Source: Pseudo-nitzschia pungens
Taxonomy: Eukaryota > Bacillariophyta > Bacillariophyceae > Bacillariales > Bacillariaceae
DNA: 64,000 nucleotides
NCBI GenBank assembly: GCA_037355855.1
Contig: CM074762.1
Coordinates: 3,968,001-4,032,000 of the forward strand
Reading direction: 5' to 3'
Each line of letters opens with the position of its first letter. The first letter of the stretch is position 1. Below are positions 35,790 through 47,148 of the stretch, piece after piece. The notes beneath the pieces were generated by a model. The model had not been told where the DNA came from. It did no database searches and saw nothing but the letters and a program-made list of their open reading frames with translations. A program made the position numbers and the translations under genes.

Positions 35790-38663
35790 ACGAATCATAT
35801 AATCTATGCTGTTAATTATTGTAAGGGTGTCAACCATCACTTGAGAAAATAAAAGGCATTTGATTTTCTTCAGTTTCTTTCACAAGATAGTAATAGTGAG
35901 TAATCAAGCAGAATCTTCGTGCAACGTGGGATATCAACTCAAAATTTGTGGTGGGTATGCACCTTCGTGGTAGGAATATCAGGGCCCCGGGCCTCGGACG
36001 CGCAGTCCCTCTTCACGATTGTTTTCCAGTTGAAGCTCAAAGGATTCGACAAGGGTCCTCTCTTCGTCACACTCTCTACTGTACTACAATCCAGAGGAAA
36101 GTTTTGAAAAATTCTGAGTGAGAGAGGATGCTGGTCCTACTACTACAAGAGATGAACGAACATGATAATGTCAATGCTCTCTTCATTGTCTTCATTGGCA
36201 TAGTCAGATTTGAGAGTAAAATAATGGTTTTAGTAACTTATGCTGCTGTCAGACATTCTTGTAGTTGTCTTGTTTTCTAAACTTACATCCCTTCTTCAGC
36301 ACTGTGGATGCTTGAGAGGGTGCTAAGCCTGGGTGTACAGATCTGTACTGGAGATGCATGCCTTCTACTTTTCTGCAGGACACCACATGAAGCAGCACTT
36401 AGCACAGGGTTGAACTGTTGATGTTGCATGCACTACACTTTTTAACTAGGTGCCACTATTAGCCTAGATAAGTACCTAAGGATATGTACCACATTCATCT
36501 CAGGCAGCTAGTGCACAATAAGAAGCAGGGTCCAGTGAGATACCAAGCTGTAGCACAGACTGCAGTTGGCAACAGGCAAATTTCTATGCAATCATCTACA
36601 GCTATGCCATTTTGGTGTACTGTCTTCAAATTCTGTTATCGCTTTTGTTCACACAACAACCCAGTGATATACACCTTATTAATACTACCCCTTCTACTGA
36701 TTCTGTGAGATGTTCATTGGAGCTATGGTGCTACTGTGGATGTCAGAGAGGTTGTTGGGTCCTACCAGTGTATGTATGTATACTGAAGCTACATACTCTA
36801 ACACTTGTAAGTCCGCAGAATAGCACACATAACAGTATCCAACACTGGAGGGATCTTTCCAGCACTGAAACAGTATGTGCTATGTGCTATATGAATACCA
36901 TGAGTATCCAGCCCTGCAGTAAGTTCATAGCAGCATTGATGATTCAGTGGTAAAGATCTTACAGGTTGCAGCAACACTCCTGTATGGATAGTGCTCAGCT
37001 CACTCTTTTATCTCTTATCGCACCACAAGACAGCCAAATTCAGACACCCCTCATGCTTTTGACCTAGTTGATCCTTTTGTACACTATCCAGAGGAGTATG
37101 ATATACTATCTCAGTGTATGTAATAGTATTTAGTTTGCTTAGTGTATGTAATAGTATTTAGTTTGTATCTCTTGTACACTCATTGTTTGCCAGCACTCTG
37201 TGTACTGTTATTATTTGCTCTGCTCTTATTCTTGTTGGGCTTATCCACAGGATCAATTGTGTCATCAGACAATATCAAGCTAGTAGTTCGGTTGGGTTCA
37301 TACCTCTTTTTTCTATTCCAATCAACCTCTTAAAGATTTTTCACAGTGTGATTAAAGATTTTTTTCACAGTGAGATAACACTGAGGTGATAAGCATCTTC
37401 TTGCTTGGTATATCTGATGTCAGAATCATCCACCACCACAAGGATAAACAAGATATCCCATTCTTTTGTGTGAACTGTTACTCCCTTGGCATTATATTGG
37501 TGGTAACTGTGAGATTGTTTTGAGAAACCATTGTCAATTTTCTCAATTTGCTCAATCACATCATGATGTTTTCTTAATGCAGCACTAGTACATCATTCCC
37601 AAGAGCTGTCCCCCAGTGAAATGTCCGCTTCCTGTATTACCAAATTTGATGAGAGTTCACAGTTCTGGACAGATTTTTCTCACAAGAAAAAGGGTAACTT
37701 AGTTACCGTAACTCACAAATTGGGGAACAATCCAATGCAACATAATCTTACCGGTAAACCTTCCGTGAACATTACGTCAATAAATCAATGAAGCGCATCA
37801 CGCCTCTCTACCAGTACATCAAAATACCGTATCAATAAATCAGACTCAAGCGCATCGCGCCTCTCTCTTTTCTGAACTCCTTTTTTAAAACCCCAATTTT
37901 TAATAACGGCTAGCACGTACAAGTAAGGTTAACTATCGTACAGTCTACTCGTACGTGCTGTTTCGTTGGGATTGATTAGTACCAGTACATATGGAATGGT
38001 ACCATACATCATAGCAATCTCACTCTGACTCCAGTCTTAAAAGTCTAAGTCACAACTCACAAGTTTCTATTTAGTCTCAACAATTTTGACAACTCGTTGT
38101 CATCTTTATGACTACACAAACTCGTCCAGGGCCATTGTGTGTCGGCACTTGAATGAAAAAGTTGTCGCGTGCCGACAACTTTAGCCGAGTCGCTTCCGAC
38201 TAAATTGTAGATGCGGACTTAGGTTTTAATTCTGTCCCGTAGAGGCATTTTTGTTGGCTTGTCACGCTATCTAAAAGTGTTTTTAGTACGACGAGCGCGG
38301 ATCAAGTTTCCCTCCATTATGTCTTGATTCTTGTGAAAGACTTATTTTCGTATACGTTTACGTATATAGATATAGTTTTACAATCGTGGATTGCAAATCG
38401 CAATCGAATCCACATCTCAGAGACTACCGGCTCATAATTTAGAGACTTGGTCAACGGAGGAGGCCAAGTTTCTTTTCGGGGGGAAACTGGGACTTGATAC
38501 TGAAGCAACGTAACGATCAACTGAAGTCTTGCTAACAACCATCGAGCATTGAGTTGCAGGTACTTTCAACTACCATCTACACAACATCAATCCAGGGAAG
38601 GAGGTCGACAGTTCCGATATCGTTTTTTCGTTTTACAATATCAGAGAATCAACGAAAATTACC
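35790..38663. other. Gene-poor 2.9-kb region with short repeats
   Basis: No conserved coding sequence found in any frame. From about 36100 to 37600 the DNA lacks the TACG motifs typical of other spacers and looks compositionally different (CTGTG/CACTG/TATAG-rich). A 25-base direct repeat (AGTGTATGTAATAGTATTTA plus 5) occurs at 37113-37137 and 37141-37165, and TTAAAGATTTTT(TT)CACAGTG is repeated at about 37331-37371. Two diverged copies of TCAATAAATCA...GCGCATC-CGCCTCTCT lie at about 37778-37868. TACG/GGTAA motifs return from 37690 to 37965. The left part may be decayed transposon sequence, but nothing identifies it. Confidence 0.45.
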
Positions 38664-39866
38664 ATGCTTAAGTTGACGATGAACCCACGAAAACGCTCCA
38701 AGCGAATGAGAGCAGCGCAGCTTGGAAAGCTTCGATACAATCCGGGCCAACCGAACGGCCCGTCGATGCTGGAAGTGGAGCAAAAGGCACACGAGCACCG
38801 CGAGGCCCTGGTAGATAGAGTTGCGGCGCTTCGACACCAAGAGTTGTCGATGAAATACAAGAACAAGGACTATCTTTCGATGACAGAGTTCCGATTCAAC
38901 ATGTACGACCTTCTCAAAGACGGTCGAATGAATGGTAGTAATACAGCACAGCACTCTCAAGAGGAATCTCAACCGCAATGTCCGGGGGATTCACAAATCG
39001 ATGAATACTGTCGCGAACAAATTGTCGAGTGGTCTTTCCGTGTGGTAGATTACTTTCACATCGACAGAGAGGTTGTCGTGTTTTCCCTTTCTATGCTGGA
39101 TCGCTTCTTAGCCTTGTGCAAGTGTGATCGATCTACCTTCAAACTTGCAGCCACGACCACGTTGCAACTTGCTGTCAAGATCTTGCATCCTTGCAAGCTC
39201 TGCGAGCTTGGTATCCTCAGCGATCTCAGTCGCGGCGAGTTTGACATGGTAGATGTGGCCTCCATGGAAAATCACATTCTCGAGTCACTGCAATGGCAAC
39301 TGCATCCTCCGACACCCATTGCCTTTTGCACTCTCTTGTTGGACTTTTTCTTCAGCTCTCACATCATGGACATGGTTCAAACAGATATGGACGATCTCTA
39401 CGACATTTCGTCGTTTTTCACTGAGTTGGCACTGTGTGACTACTACTTTGTGGGCGTGACACCAAGCCTTGTCGCAATCGCTTCAATTGTCAACGCACTG
39501 GAAGGGATGTTCGGACCGGAGAACAAGGTTACTCCCCGAATTGTGAAAACTGCAAGCAAACTGAACATATATCACGAAGAAGACCTATCTCGGATATCGC
39601 ACCGACTGTGGGAACTCTACGAACGAAGTGAAGAGTGTGCTCTCCACAACAACTTTGATCCCATGGAAGAAGAGAAGATGCCGGACACGTCGAATACTAC
39701 TGCTTCCAACGCCGCCGATGTTTTTGTCAGCAAGGGAGATCGCAGCGCAGACACTGCGTCAGACGCCGGGTCGCCGGTCTCTGTTTCCAAGCATGGTAAG
39801 TCGATGTCCTCGAACGAGCTAATGTGCGCAATGCGATCTCAGACCTTGCGCAATGGAAGCTGGTGA
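38664..39866 (+). CDS. Diatom-type cyclin (cyclin box protein)
   Basis: A 400-residue single-exon protein with a cyclin fold. After a basic N-terminus (MNPRKRSKRMRAAQLGKLRY) and a helical region, the cyclin N box spans roughly residues 113-215: CREQIVEWSFRVVDYFHIDREVVVFSLSMLDRFLALCKCDRSTFKLAATTTLQLAVKI. The second helical domain contains MENHILESLQWQLHPPTPIAFCTLLLDFF, as in cyclins A/B/D. The conserved LQWQLHPPTP phrase is typical of the expanded diatom-specific cyclin group (dsCYC), whose members respond to nutrients or light and are thought to couple the environment to cell-cycle entry. The C-terminal tail is Ser/Thr/Asp-rich and not conserved. The CDK partner and phase of expression cannot be read from sequence. 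An upstream in-frame ATG is not seen; the start could also be the second Met (MNPRK). Confidence 0.88.
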   Translation: MLKLTMNPRKRSKRMRAAQLGKLRYNPGQPNGPSMLEVEQKAHEHREALVDRVAALRHQELSMKYKNKDYLSMTEFRFNMYDLLKDGRMNGSNTAQHSQEESQPQCPGDSQIDEYCREQIVEWSFRVVDYFHIDREVVVFSLSMLDRFLALCKCDRSTFKLAATTTLQLAVKILHPCKLCELGILSDLSRGEFDMVDVASMENHILESLQWQLHPPTPIAFCTLLLDFFFSSHIMDMVQTDMDDLYDISSFFTELALCDYYFVGVTPSLVAIASIVNALEGMFGPENKVTPRIVKTASKLNIYHEEDLSRISHRLWELYERSEECALHNNFDPMEEEKMPDTSNTTASNAADVFVSKGDRSADTASDAGSPVSVSKHGKSMSSNELMCAMRSQTLRNGSW

Positions 39867-41104
39867 GACACGAGGCAGGCGTAACGCATCCTATTCTATG
39901 ATTTTTTGCGATCGACGAACGATTATGGATTCAAAGAGAAATGCAGATGATGTATCATTGGATGCAACAACGACCATCTACATTTTAACTACAATACAAT
40001 TCATGGCTATGATGTTGCAGGCCTGATTAAAATAGAAAAACTAAAATAAAAATTCTACGGAACAATGTACATTGCACTATAGAATCAATTCATCTCACCG
40101 CTGTTTGCGGCGTACCGTTCAGTATCTTTTCTTCCAAAATATCATCTTGTGTGTCCGAAGTACGAAGTAACTCCGACGATCTTGTGTGTAACGAATGATC
40201 CGACACGATTGAACGTAAGATCATTGTTTTGTATGTGGTTGCTTTTGAATGTGTTTTTTTAAAAAAGTTCTCTGGAAGCATTCGATAAGGAGGTAACCTT
40301 ACACTGTTGGAATGCTTTGCCCGTTTACCGGTAAGGTTACCGTACGGTCGTACTCGTACTCACACGTACGCGAATTCTTCTTTTCCCAGAAAGAAAAGCA
40401 ATCACCCTTTCAGCGGTGGTAATTACGACTTGAGAATCCTTAGTCCCGTTACTAGTACGACCTATCTGACGTTATCTATCGGATCCAATTTTTAATTTGA
40501 CCGCGTTTGAAATTTTGAAACTATGGCACCGGCAGATGTCAAGTCGTAAGAAGGGTCCGCGAGACGAGAAGGATATTTTTTTGAACGCTGGTTGCAATTT
40601 AGGGGAGGGGATGAAAACCGCGCTTGGAAGAATGCCCCAAAGACACGAAAATTCTGATTCCATCCATCGGCTTCCAGCGGCACTAACCGCACCGCACCGA
40701 ACAAAAATTTCCGAAGGGCGTCGATGAAAATCAGTATGATGCCGGTAAGACAGCGTGAAAACAGACACAACTCACCGAGTGTTATTTTTGTCAGTTCCTG
40801 CACTATTTTCTAACGCCAGCGGGACCGGTATCGTCAAAAACTGACGACTAGAATTCATACATCAGTGGTTATTAGCGAAGCACCGGTAATTACCAACAGA
40901 GTACTAACTAATTACCCAGCACTGTAGTAGGATTGAGCGACTTGGGCAAAGCATCGTGCACACACCAACAGTCCCATCCCGATTGTTGCCACTGCGAATC
41001 CTACACCCTAACCGAGGATTTCATTCCCGTTGAGGAAACCAGAACAGAACAGTACAGTACAGCACCGCACTGCACCAATCGACCAAACACGAGTCCCACA
41101 CATC
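39867..41104. other. Intergenic with an 11-bp perfect inverted repeat
   Basis: No supported gene. GGTAACCTTAC at 40292-40302 is the exact reverse complement of GTAAGGTTACC at 40331-40341 (28-base spacer), followed by TACGGTCGTACTCGTACTC. This belongs to the dispersed intergenic motif family. The right end is the promoter region of the UBX gene. Confidence 0.6.
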
Positions 41105-43052
41105 ATGTCGTCCGACAGCAGCAGCAACGATGAACTGGTATCGCAGTTCCTGGCATTCACGGGGAGCTCGGATACACAGCGAGCAGCCATGTACCTGGAA
41201 ATGAGCGGCGGACACCTAGAAACGGCCGTGGGACTCTTTCTCGAGCACGGGGGTTCCGGGGGTGCCGCTTCCTCATCGGGACCTTCGGGAGGAGGAGCAT
41301 CGTCGGGCGGTGGCGGTGGTGGACTGTACGGGGGTCCTGGCTCCGGCGCCCACGACGACGTTCGAGCCCCCGATGCCACCCAAACGATGCGCCTGATGGA
41401 CGATGGTCCCGTCCCCGGAATGGGCATGATGGGAATGGGGAATCCCTACATGGCGATGGGCATCAACCAGATTGCTGCCACCACGGCATTTGCTCGGGAA
41501 GTTGTCAACGCTGCCGCGGATGACGATGACGATGAAGACTATGCTATGGTCGACGACGGCGACGACGACGACGACGACGAGACCAACTTCGACGAGGAGG
41601 ACAACGACAACGCTGACGAGGGCACCGCAGACGCAACCTCCGGAAGACGAAGACGACAGCGGAGATCCTCCTCCAATCGCAAAGGTTCTGCGAAGAATCG
41701 AACCACTGGACTAGCGGACATGTTTGCTCCTCCCGTCCACCTGATATGCAATGCCGGTGGTTTCGAAGGAGCACGGGCCAATGCCAAGGACAGCAAGCGC
41801 TGGTTGTTGGTCAACCTCCAGAGGGACAGCGAATTCTCGTGCCACGCCCTCAACCGGGATGTCTGGAGGGACGAACTCGTAGAAAACCTCATTGGGGAAG
41901 GTTTTATATTCTGGCAAGAGGTAAAGTAAAACCCACAATGACAATGGATCTGCTTCCGATTGCGTCGCACTTGTTTGTGTTGTATCGCACGAAGAAAAGT
42001 GTCAAACTCAGTCCTAGGATTCGTTTCTTAATGTTTGAGACTGACTCTTCCTTGTTCGTTGACGATACTCTCCCGCAATGATGCGCTGCAATCCACAGAT
42101 GGACACCACGCCAGAAGGCAGGCAATATGCCGACAGGTACAAGGTCTACAATTATCCCCACGTGGGAATCATCGACCCTCGCACACGGCGTCTGATGTGG
42201 AAGAAGGAGGGTTGGTCCCAACAAAATCCGCTCACCGCCGAACAATTTGCCGAATACGCCATGGACTTTTGTTCTCGCCATTCATTCGATAGGCCTCCGC
42301 AGGCCCCTCGTCCTCCCGGTGCCGCTGCAAAAGGACTCGGCGCGGGCGGTCGTCCCGCGAAACGAGCCATGCACGAAATGTCGGAAGAAGAACAGCTCCA
42401 GGCGGCAATGCGAGCGAGCTTGCAGGACAGCGGTGGTGGCAATGACAGTGACTACGAATACGAGATGGATGACAATGACGACGACGACCAGGATGACGTT
42501 GTAGTTGTCGATTCTTTCGGACAAAAACTGCCGGACGCCGATTCGAAACCAAAAGCAGTCGAAACCAAACCCGAGGCACCGGCAGCAGCAGCAGCAGCAC
42601 CACCACCACCACCACCGTCACCCCCACCAGCTCCGGCCTCCATGCTAGACGGATTATTGTCGTTCGATCTTGGAGCCGAGCCAGAAAAGGGAGCTCGGAT
42701 TCAATTTCGCATGCCCGACGGCAAACGAAAGATTCGAAAGTTTGATTCTTCACACAGCGTGAAACACGTTTATGCATTCGTTGCGGTAAGTTGAGGAAAG
42801 GCTGTTTTGCGTGGGTTTCACAGTTGCGTCTCGCCATTCCAATCAACACAGGTGTGTATCTTGATCCCGCTCATTGATTCACGACGTTTCCTTTCTTGTT
42901 CTTGCTTGCAGCAATCAAATCCAGAATGCAAAGACGGAAAGGAATTCACCCTACAAGCCGGTTTCCCCCCCAAGGATCTGATTGGTGACATCGAAAATTC
43001 AATTCAGGGCTGTTCATTGGCAGGAGAAGCCATCACAGTCCGGTGGAAATGA
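41105..43052 (+). CDS. UBA-UAS-UIM-UBX protein (UBXN7-like p97/Cdc48 adaptor)
   Basis: Three exons (41105-41920, 42099-42785, 42912-43052), all phase 0 with GTAAAG/GTAAGT donors, give about 547 residues. Domains: UBA-like (residues 6-47, DELVSQFLAFTGSSDTQRAAMYLEMSGGHLETAVGLFLEH); an acidic region and a basic cluster (GRRRRQRRSSSNRK); a thioredoxin-like UAS domain (about 204-345, LLVNLQRDSEFSCHALNRDVWRDELVENLIGEGFIFWQE joined across the intron to MDTTPEGRQYADRYKVYNYPHVGIIDPRT); a UIM (SEEEQLQAAMRASLQDS, about 365-382); a Pro-rich linker; and a C-terminal UBX (IQFRMPDGKRKIRKFDSSHSVKHVYAFVA...FTLQAGFPPKDL). The family links ubiquitylated substrates, often with cullin ligases, to Cdc48/p97. FPPK stands where the p97-binding FPR loop is usual. 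Two other intronic ATGs were rejected because splicing restores the UAS fold. Confidence 0.9.
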
Positions 43053-43503
43053 AGCAAATAGCTATTTGCGAAGCAATGAATCCATCACTACGAACCAAGT
43101 TGTGAGCCTATCACAGTTTGTTCCGAATAAAGCTGCTGCGATAGATTGCAGAGGGCTACTGTGGTTGCGAAGCATTAAACTTCCATCAGAGAAGTGAATC
43201 TTACGTGAACGGTTGTCTCCATCGGGACATGCTTTGCCATTCGCGGTATTCATAATATTTAATTGCTGTATCCAACTTTCCTATACTCGTAGCTGAGTAT
43301 TTACGATTAGAACGATGAATTAACGCTTGCACAAATTAGTCTCGACGCCTTTTGCGAGCTCGCTTCACTACAACTATTGCTATGCAAAAGGCAGCGATAT
43401 TTCCCGAAAAGCTTCGTATTGCGTCGGGTTGCTGGATGATTTTGTTATCATTTCGATTATTCTTTGCGCATAGCAAGGGGTGCAGTGCTATACATCGTGG
43501 TAA
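43053..43503. other. Intergenic, convergent ends of the UBX and complex I genes
   Basis: About 450 bases with no supported gene. Both neighbours terminate toward it. Confidence 0.5.
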
Positions 43504-43821
43504 TTAATGGTGCCCGTGTCCGTGTCCGCCGTGGGCAATCTTTGACGACTTGGGTTTCAATCCTTCCAGTACCGAATCCACTACCAAGTAGGCCCCAAAA
43601 ATAAAGACCGCATTTCGGAATCCGGGAAACGGAGATGCCCACAGTCTCTGAAACAAGTGGTGGTTGCGCCAGGCGTCTTGTCCCTTGAAAATCATCGTTA
43701 TTCCGGTATGCTTCAATGAGAGCGTGTCGTGCTTCTTCAAATCTCTTGTTTGTGCGGATGCGCCTGCGTAGTGTGAAAACGACAGCGTTTCACCAACACG
43801 ATCCAGGAAGTGAGAGCGCAA
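43504..43821 (-). CDS. NDUFB3: Complex I B12-like subunit (NDUFB3 family)
   Basis: The minus-strand frame from 43821 gives 105 residues. The conserved part is FKGQDAWRNHHLFQRLWASPFPGFRNAVFIFGAYLVVDSVLEGLK, which matches the B12 pattern: a short matrix segment with an AWR motif, PGF, and one membrane span. It ends in a His/Gly-rich HGGHGHGHH. NDUFB3 is an accessory single-pass subunit of the distal membrane arm of mitochondrial NADH:ubiquinone oxidoreductase. The Met before IFKGQDAW (about 43695) would give a shorter protein, more like the family's size. The upstream residues (MRSHFLDRVGETLSFSHYAG) are not conserved and may be untranslated or a presequence. The next gene to the right is divergent and also mitochondrial (E1 alpha). 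Confidence 0.68.
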   Translation of the reverse strand: MRSHFLDRVGETLSFSHYAGASAQTRDLKKHDTLSLKHTGITMIFKGQDAWRNHHLFQRLWASPFPGFRNAVFIFGAYLVVDSVLEGLKPKSSKIAHGGHGHGHH

Positions 43822-44627
43822 ACGTTCACGTTAGTGGCAATAGTTGTTTGCGAGTGAGAGACAGTGCGATGATACAAAAGTTGGTTCGGATGAAGATCTC
43901 CCGAGTGATCGGAGGAAGAGGGGATTCACTCCTTGTTGTTCCCATCATTCGGTATTGCTGTCGTCAATTTCCCACCAAAGAGCACAAGTCTTTCATACTG
44001 TCTCTAGTTAAGAACTTACTGGTATCCGTTCACTGTGCACCGATGCTCTGCTGATGTTTCTACTGGAGACCTTGGTGATGGCTCGATGAGTAGATGTTGG
44101 CGTTGTTCCGTTCCCTAGTACTATACTCTTACCGCGTTGTTGCCGTTGCTGTGACAATTCAGGTTACTGTGGACAACGTTGCCGGTCGGAGCGAATTGGA
44201 AGCGGTGCAAACTCGATTCTCGACTCAGAGGACTGCACGCAGCGGTACTTTGGTTTTTGAGAGAAAAAGGGATCCAGATTTTGGTTTACGAACAGAATGA
44301 ATCCTCCGTTCCAATTCCGCCCCCGAATAAAGTGCCATCCGCTTTACGACCAAAAAAATACTTATCCGATTCAATCGTGTCGTCGTGTCACAACCGACTC
44401 AAGAATTCTTTCTGTTTTTCGTTCCGCTAGACACGCCAGAACCTGATGCCTTGTGACTTGACGGATTGCATCACCTTCTGCGAAACAATTCCTTCTCGTC
44501 CATCTGTACGGTACGGATACGAACACACTCCGTTGAGTTTTCTACAAAACCTGCAGAGCATCATCAGAAAGGTCAACTCGGTAAGACGAGAATCCGCTCG
44601 CATCACAAACAAAAAATCTCCAACACC
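43822..44627. other. Divergent spacer between complex I subunit and E1 alpha genes
   Basis: About 800 bases. Short open frames at 44094-44430 contain a stretch reading LRGLHAAVLWFLREKGIQILVYEQNE that I cannot assign; it may be chance. The promoters of both mitochondrial genes should lie here. Confidence 0.4.
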
Positions 44628-46633
44628 ATGTCGGGTCGAAAGACATCGTTGATTGCGGCAGCCGCAACGCGGCAACGTGCCATGGCGGGCTGGTGTGGTT
44701 TCGAAAGCCACATCACTCCGACCCCGAAAAGCCAAATGGTTCGAAGCAAGTCTTCCAGGGTCCGGCCCTCCATACACTACGAACAAAACAAAATCAAGCC
44801 AGAGCACATTTTGAACGGTATACCAAAGAAGAAGAAGGAGGTCATCGTCGATAGTGCTTTCAAAGCCCTGCGTCCGCCAAAAACGTCCGCGCGAGAATCG
44901 ATCGCTGTGGATGCGGTTCCCATTGCAAAGACAGCAGTCGTGCTGGAAGCAGAAGAAAAACACTCTTCCTATGCATCACCTTCCGAGTTGTCTTTTACCG
45001 GGGATACGCCTATTCCAATCACGAGCCGCCTCCAACTTGTAACCCCGAAAGACGACACTCCCCGAGGGATTTGGCCTGTTTTTCGCATCATGGTGAGTTT
45101 TTTGAGCCGGGGATTGTGATGATGACTGCGCTGTGCTGATTCTTCACTCTGGGTGAGGCGGTTTCCGCACAATAAACAGAATGGTTTCTCATCTCATCTT
45201 GGTTTTTCACGTAGGATGAAGACGGTTCGTTCCGTGATGGCAGCAGCGATGGATATCACAATGACGCTCCGCAAAGCTTCAAGCGTTCTCCTAACGGGAC
45301 ATATGTAAACGGCAGCAAGAATGACCGGAAAAGTCCAGATGACAATCGCGATCCAAGTCTTTCTGCAATTCGTGATTCCCTCTGCAAAGTCTATCCAAAT
45401 CATTCGTCGATTATTGAACAGGAGGGTTTATTTGTGCCATCGCAATTCCAATACGCCGACACAAACTCCAGGGACTCACTCCAACGGCTACTCCGGCACA
45501 TGTTGCGGTTGCGAGAAATGGATTCGATTTTCCAAAACGCTCAACGGCAGGGTCGAATCTCTTTCTACCTGACCTGTCGGGGAGAAGAAGGGATTCATTT
45601 TGGAGCCGCTTCGGCGTTGGAGCGACAAGACGTTATCCTGGGTCAATACCGAGAGCAAGGTCCCTTGATGTGGAGAGGCTTTACTCTGCAGCAATTTGCA
45701 GACCAGTGCTTTGGAAACGCATCGGACCTGGGGAAAGGAAGGCAGATGCCCATTCACTACGGTTCGAGAGCTCTTAATTATCAAACGATTAGCAGCCCCC
45801 TGGGAACTCAGATTCCGCAAGCTGTTGGGGTGGCGCTTCGACTCAAAATGATGGCTGCAGCGGACAGCTCAGTTAAGAAAGGCGTATCGATTGCCTTTTT
45901 CGGTGAAGGGTGCACGTCTACCACAGACTTCCACTCGGGCTTGAACTTTGCTGCTACCCTGAAGTGTCCGGTCATTTTCTTGTGCAGAAACAATGGCTAT
46001 GCAATCTCCACATCGACGAAAGAACAGTTTGCAGGCGATGGGGTTATATCGAGAGCTCCGGGCTATGGCATGGCTGGCATTCGTGTGGACGGAAACGACG
46101 TTTTTGCCGTCCACGCAGCTGTTCGTGAAGCTCGTGCCTATGCTTTGAAGCACAATGCTCCGGTACTGATCGAAGCCATGTCCTACAGACAGGGTCACCA
46201 CAGGTAAGCAAAAGAAACTTCGGGGCATCTTCCAAAACAATACTTGCTAAGAATGTAAGAATACGAATCTAACATTGCCTCCTCCTTGTCTTCGAACTCG
46301 AACTGACCCAACAGTACCAGCGATGATTCACTTCAATATCGAAGCGCCGAGGAGATTGATCATTTTGCAAGCGAAAGCGATCCACTGGACCGTCTTCAAA
46401 ACTTTTTCAAGCGTCATGTGTACCACGATACAACAGACGACAAAGTACAATCCATTATCGAAGAAGAAAGGAACAATATATTGGATGCCTTGCGCACGGC
46501 AGAACGCAAGCCGATGCCCCCACTTGAAGATCTCTTTACGGATGTGTACAAGGATATGCCACCCTCGTTGAAGGCACAGCAAAACGTGCTGAACGAACAC
46601 ATCGCAAAGTACCCTGATTCTTATGCCTACTGA
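44628..46633 (+). CDS. BCKDHA: Branched-chain 2-oxoacid dehydrogenase E1 alpha subunit
   Basis: E1 alpha of the mitochondrial branched-chain keto acid dehydrogenase decarboxylates the keto acids of Leu, Ile and Val with thiamine diphosphate. Three exons: 44628-45092, 45215-46203 and 46315-46633 (donors GTGAGT and GTAAG; acceptors CACGTAG and CAACAG), about 590 residues. The start MSGRKTSLIAAAATRQRAMAGWCGF is basic and lacks acids, as for a mitochondrial presequence. Core motifs: PRGIWPVFRIM-DEDG, SFYLTCRGEEGIHFGAASAL, YREQGPLMWRGFTLQQFADQCFGN, the thiamine-diphosphate motif GEGCTSTTDFHSGLNFAATLKCPVIFLCRNNGYAIST, and the phosphorylation loop YRQGHH-STSDDSLQYR rebuilt exactly across intron 2. 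The protein is longer than the animal form because of an unconserved N-terminal region and a 60-residue Ser/Asn/Asp-rich insert. The inhibitory serine of the loop is present. Confidence 0.95.
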
Positions 46634-47040
46634 AGGAACAATCGTCACAAAGAGATTGATTTTGTTTTATGCGATCTTTATACCAAACTCGTGCAAGAGA
46701 TCACGTTAGAAAGGAAGGAATCCAAAATCTGTCTCGAAACCTCGGTCTGCAACGAAAGCTACCTCGTAATTTTGCAAATAGATACAATGCAGAACCTTCC
46801 TTGTTTAGTAAACGTACGGCAAAGCCAGTTATTTTTGATACGGCAACAATTGTGAACGGAATACCCGTAGTTGTTGGATGAGAACGATTGCTGGAATCGA
46901 TATTGGTTCAACCAGAAACTATCCTCTTCTGTGGAAAAGTAGCGATGCATATGACACAGAGAACGCTGGTAATTATTTCAATTGTCCTTTCATATCGCCT
47001 CTATTTCCAACAGCAAGAAATTCAACTGCTCAGCAAGGCA
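46634..47040. other. Intergenic downstream of E1 alpha
   Basis: No supported gene. It contains the E1 alpha 3' UTR and possibly decayed sequence linked to the FAD-oxidoreductase relic that follows. Confidence 0.4.
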
Positions 47041-47148
47041 TTGGTTGTTGTGACACGGGGCTACCTTTGCCGGTCTCGCAGCTGCACGAGAGCTGAAGAA
47101 ATCAGGTTCTGGCGTCACCAGTCTGGAAGCTGCGGATCGCGCAGGAAG
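47041..47148 (+). pseudogene. Relic of an FAD-dependent amine-oxidase-like nucleotide-binding motif
   Basis: Reading LVVVT (47041-47055), skipping the C at 47056, then GATFAGLAAARELKKSGSGVTSLEAADRAGR reproduces the beta-alpha-beta FAD-binding motif of flavin amine oxidases: GxGxxGLxxAxxLxxxGxxVxxLEAxxRxGGR, with Ala/Thr at two of the Gly positions and a missing Gly in the last pair. No further oxidase sequence was recognised on either side; the next 400 bases contain only a charged open frame (47178-47513). I call it a fossil fragment rather than a gene. It could alternatively be one exon of a heavily decayed or misassembled gene. Confidence 0.4.

Noticed and set aside
44094..44430. Overlapping plus-strand frames (68 and 83 codons) between the two mitochondrial genes
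   Set aside because: No conserved family pattern and no clear start or splice support; left as unassigned spacer.
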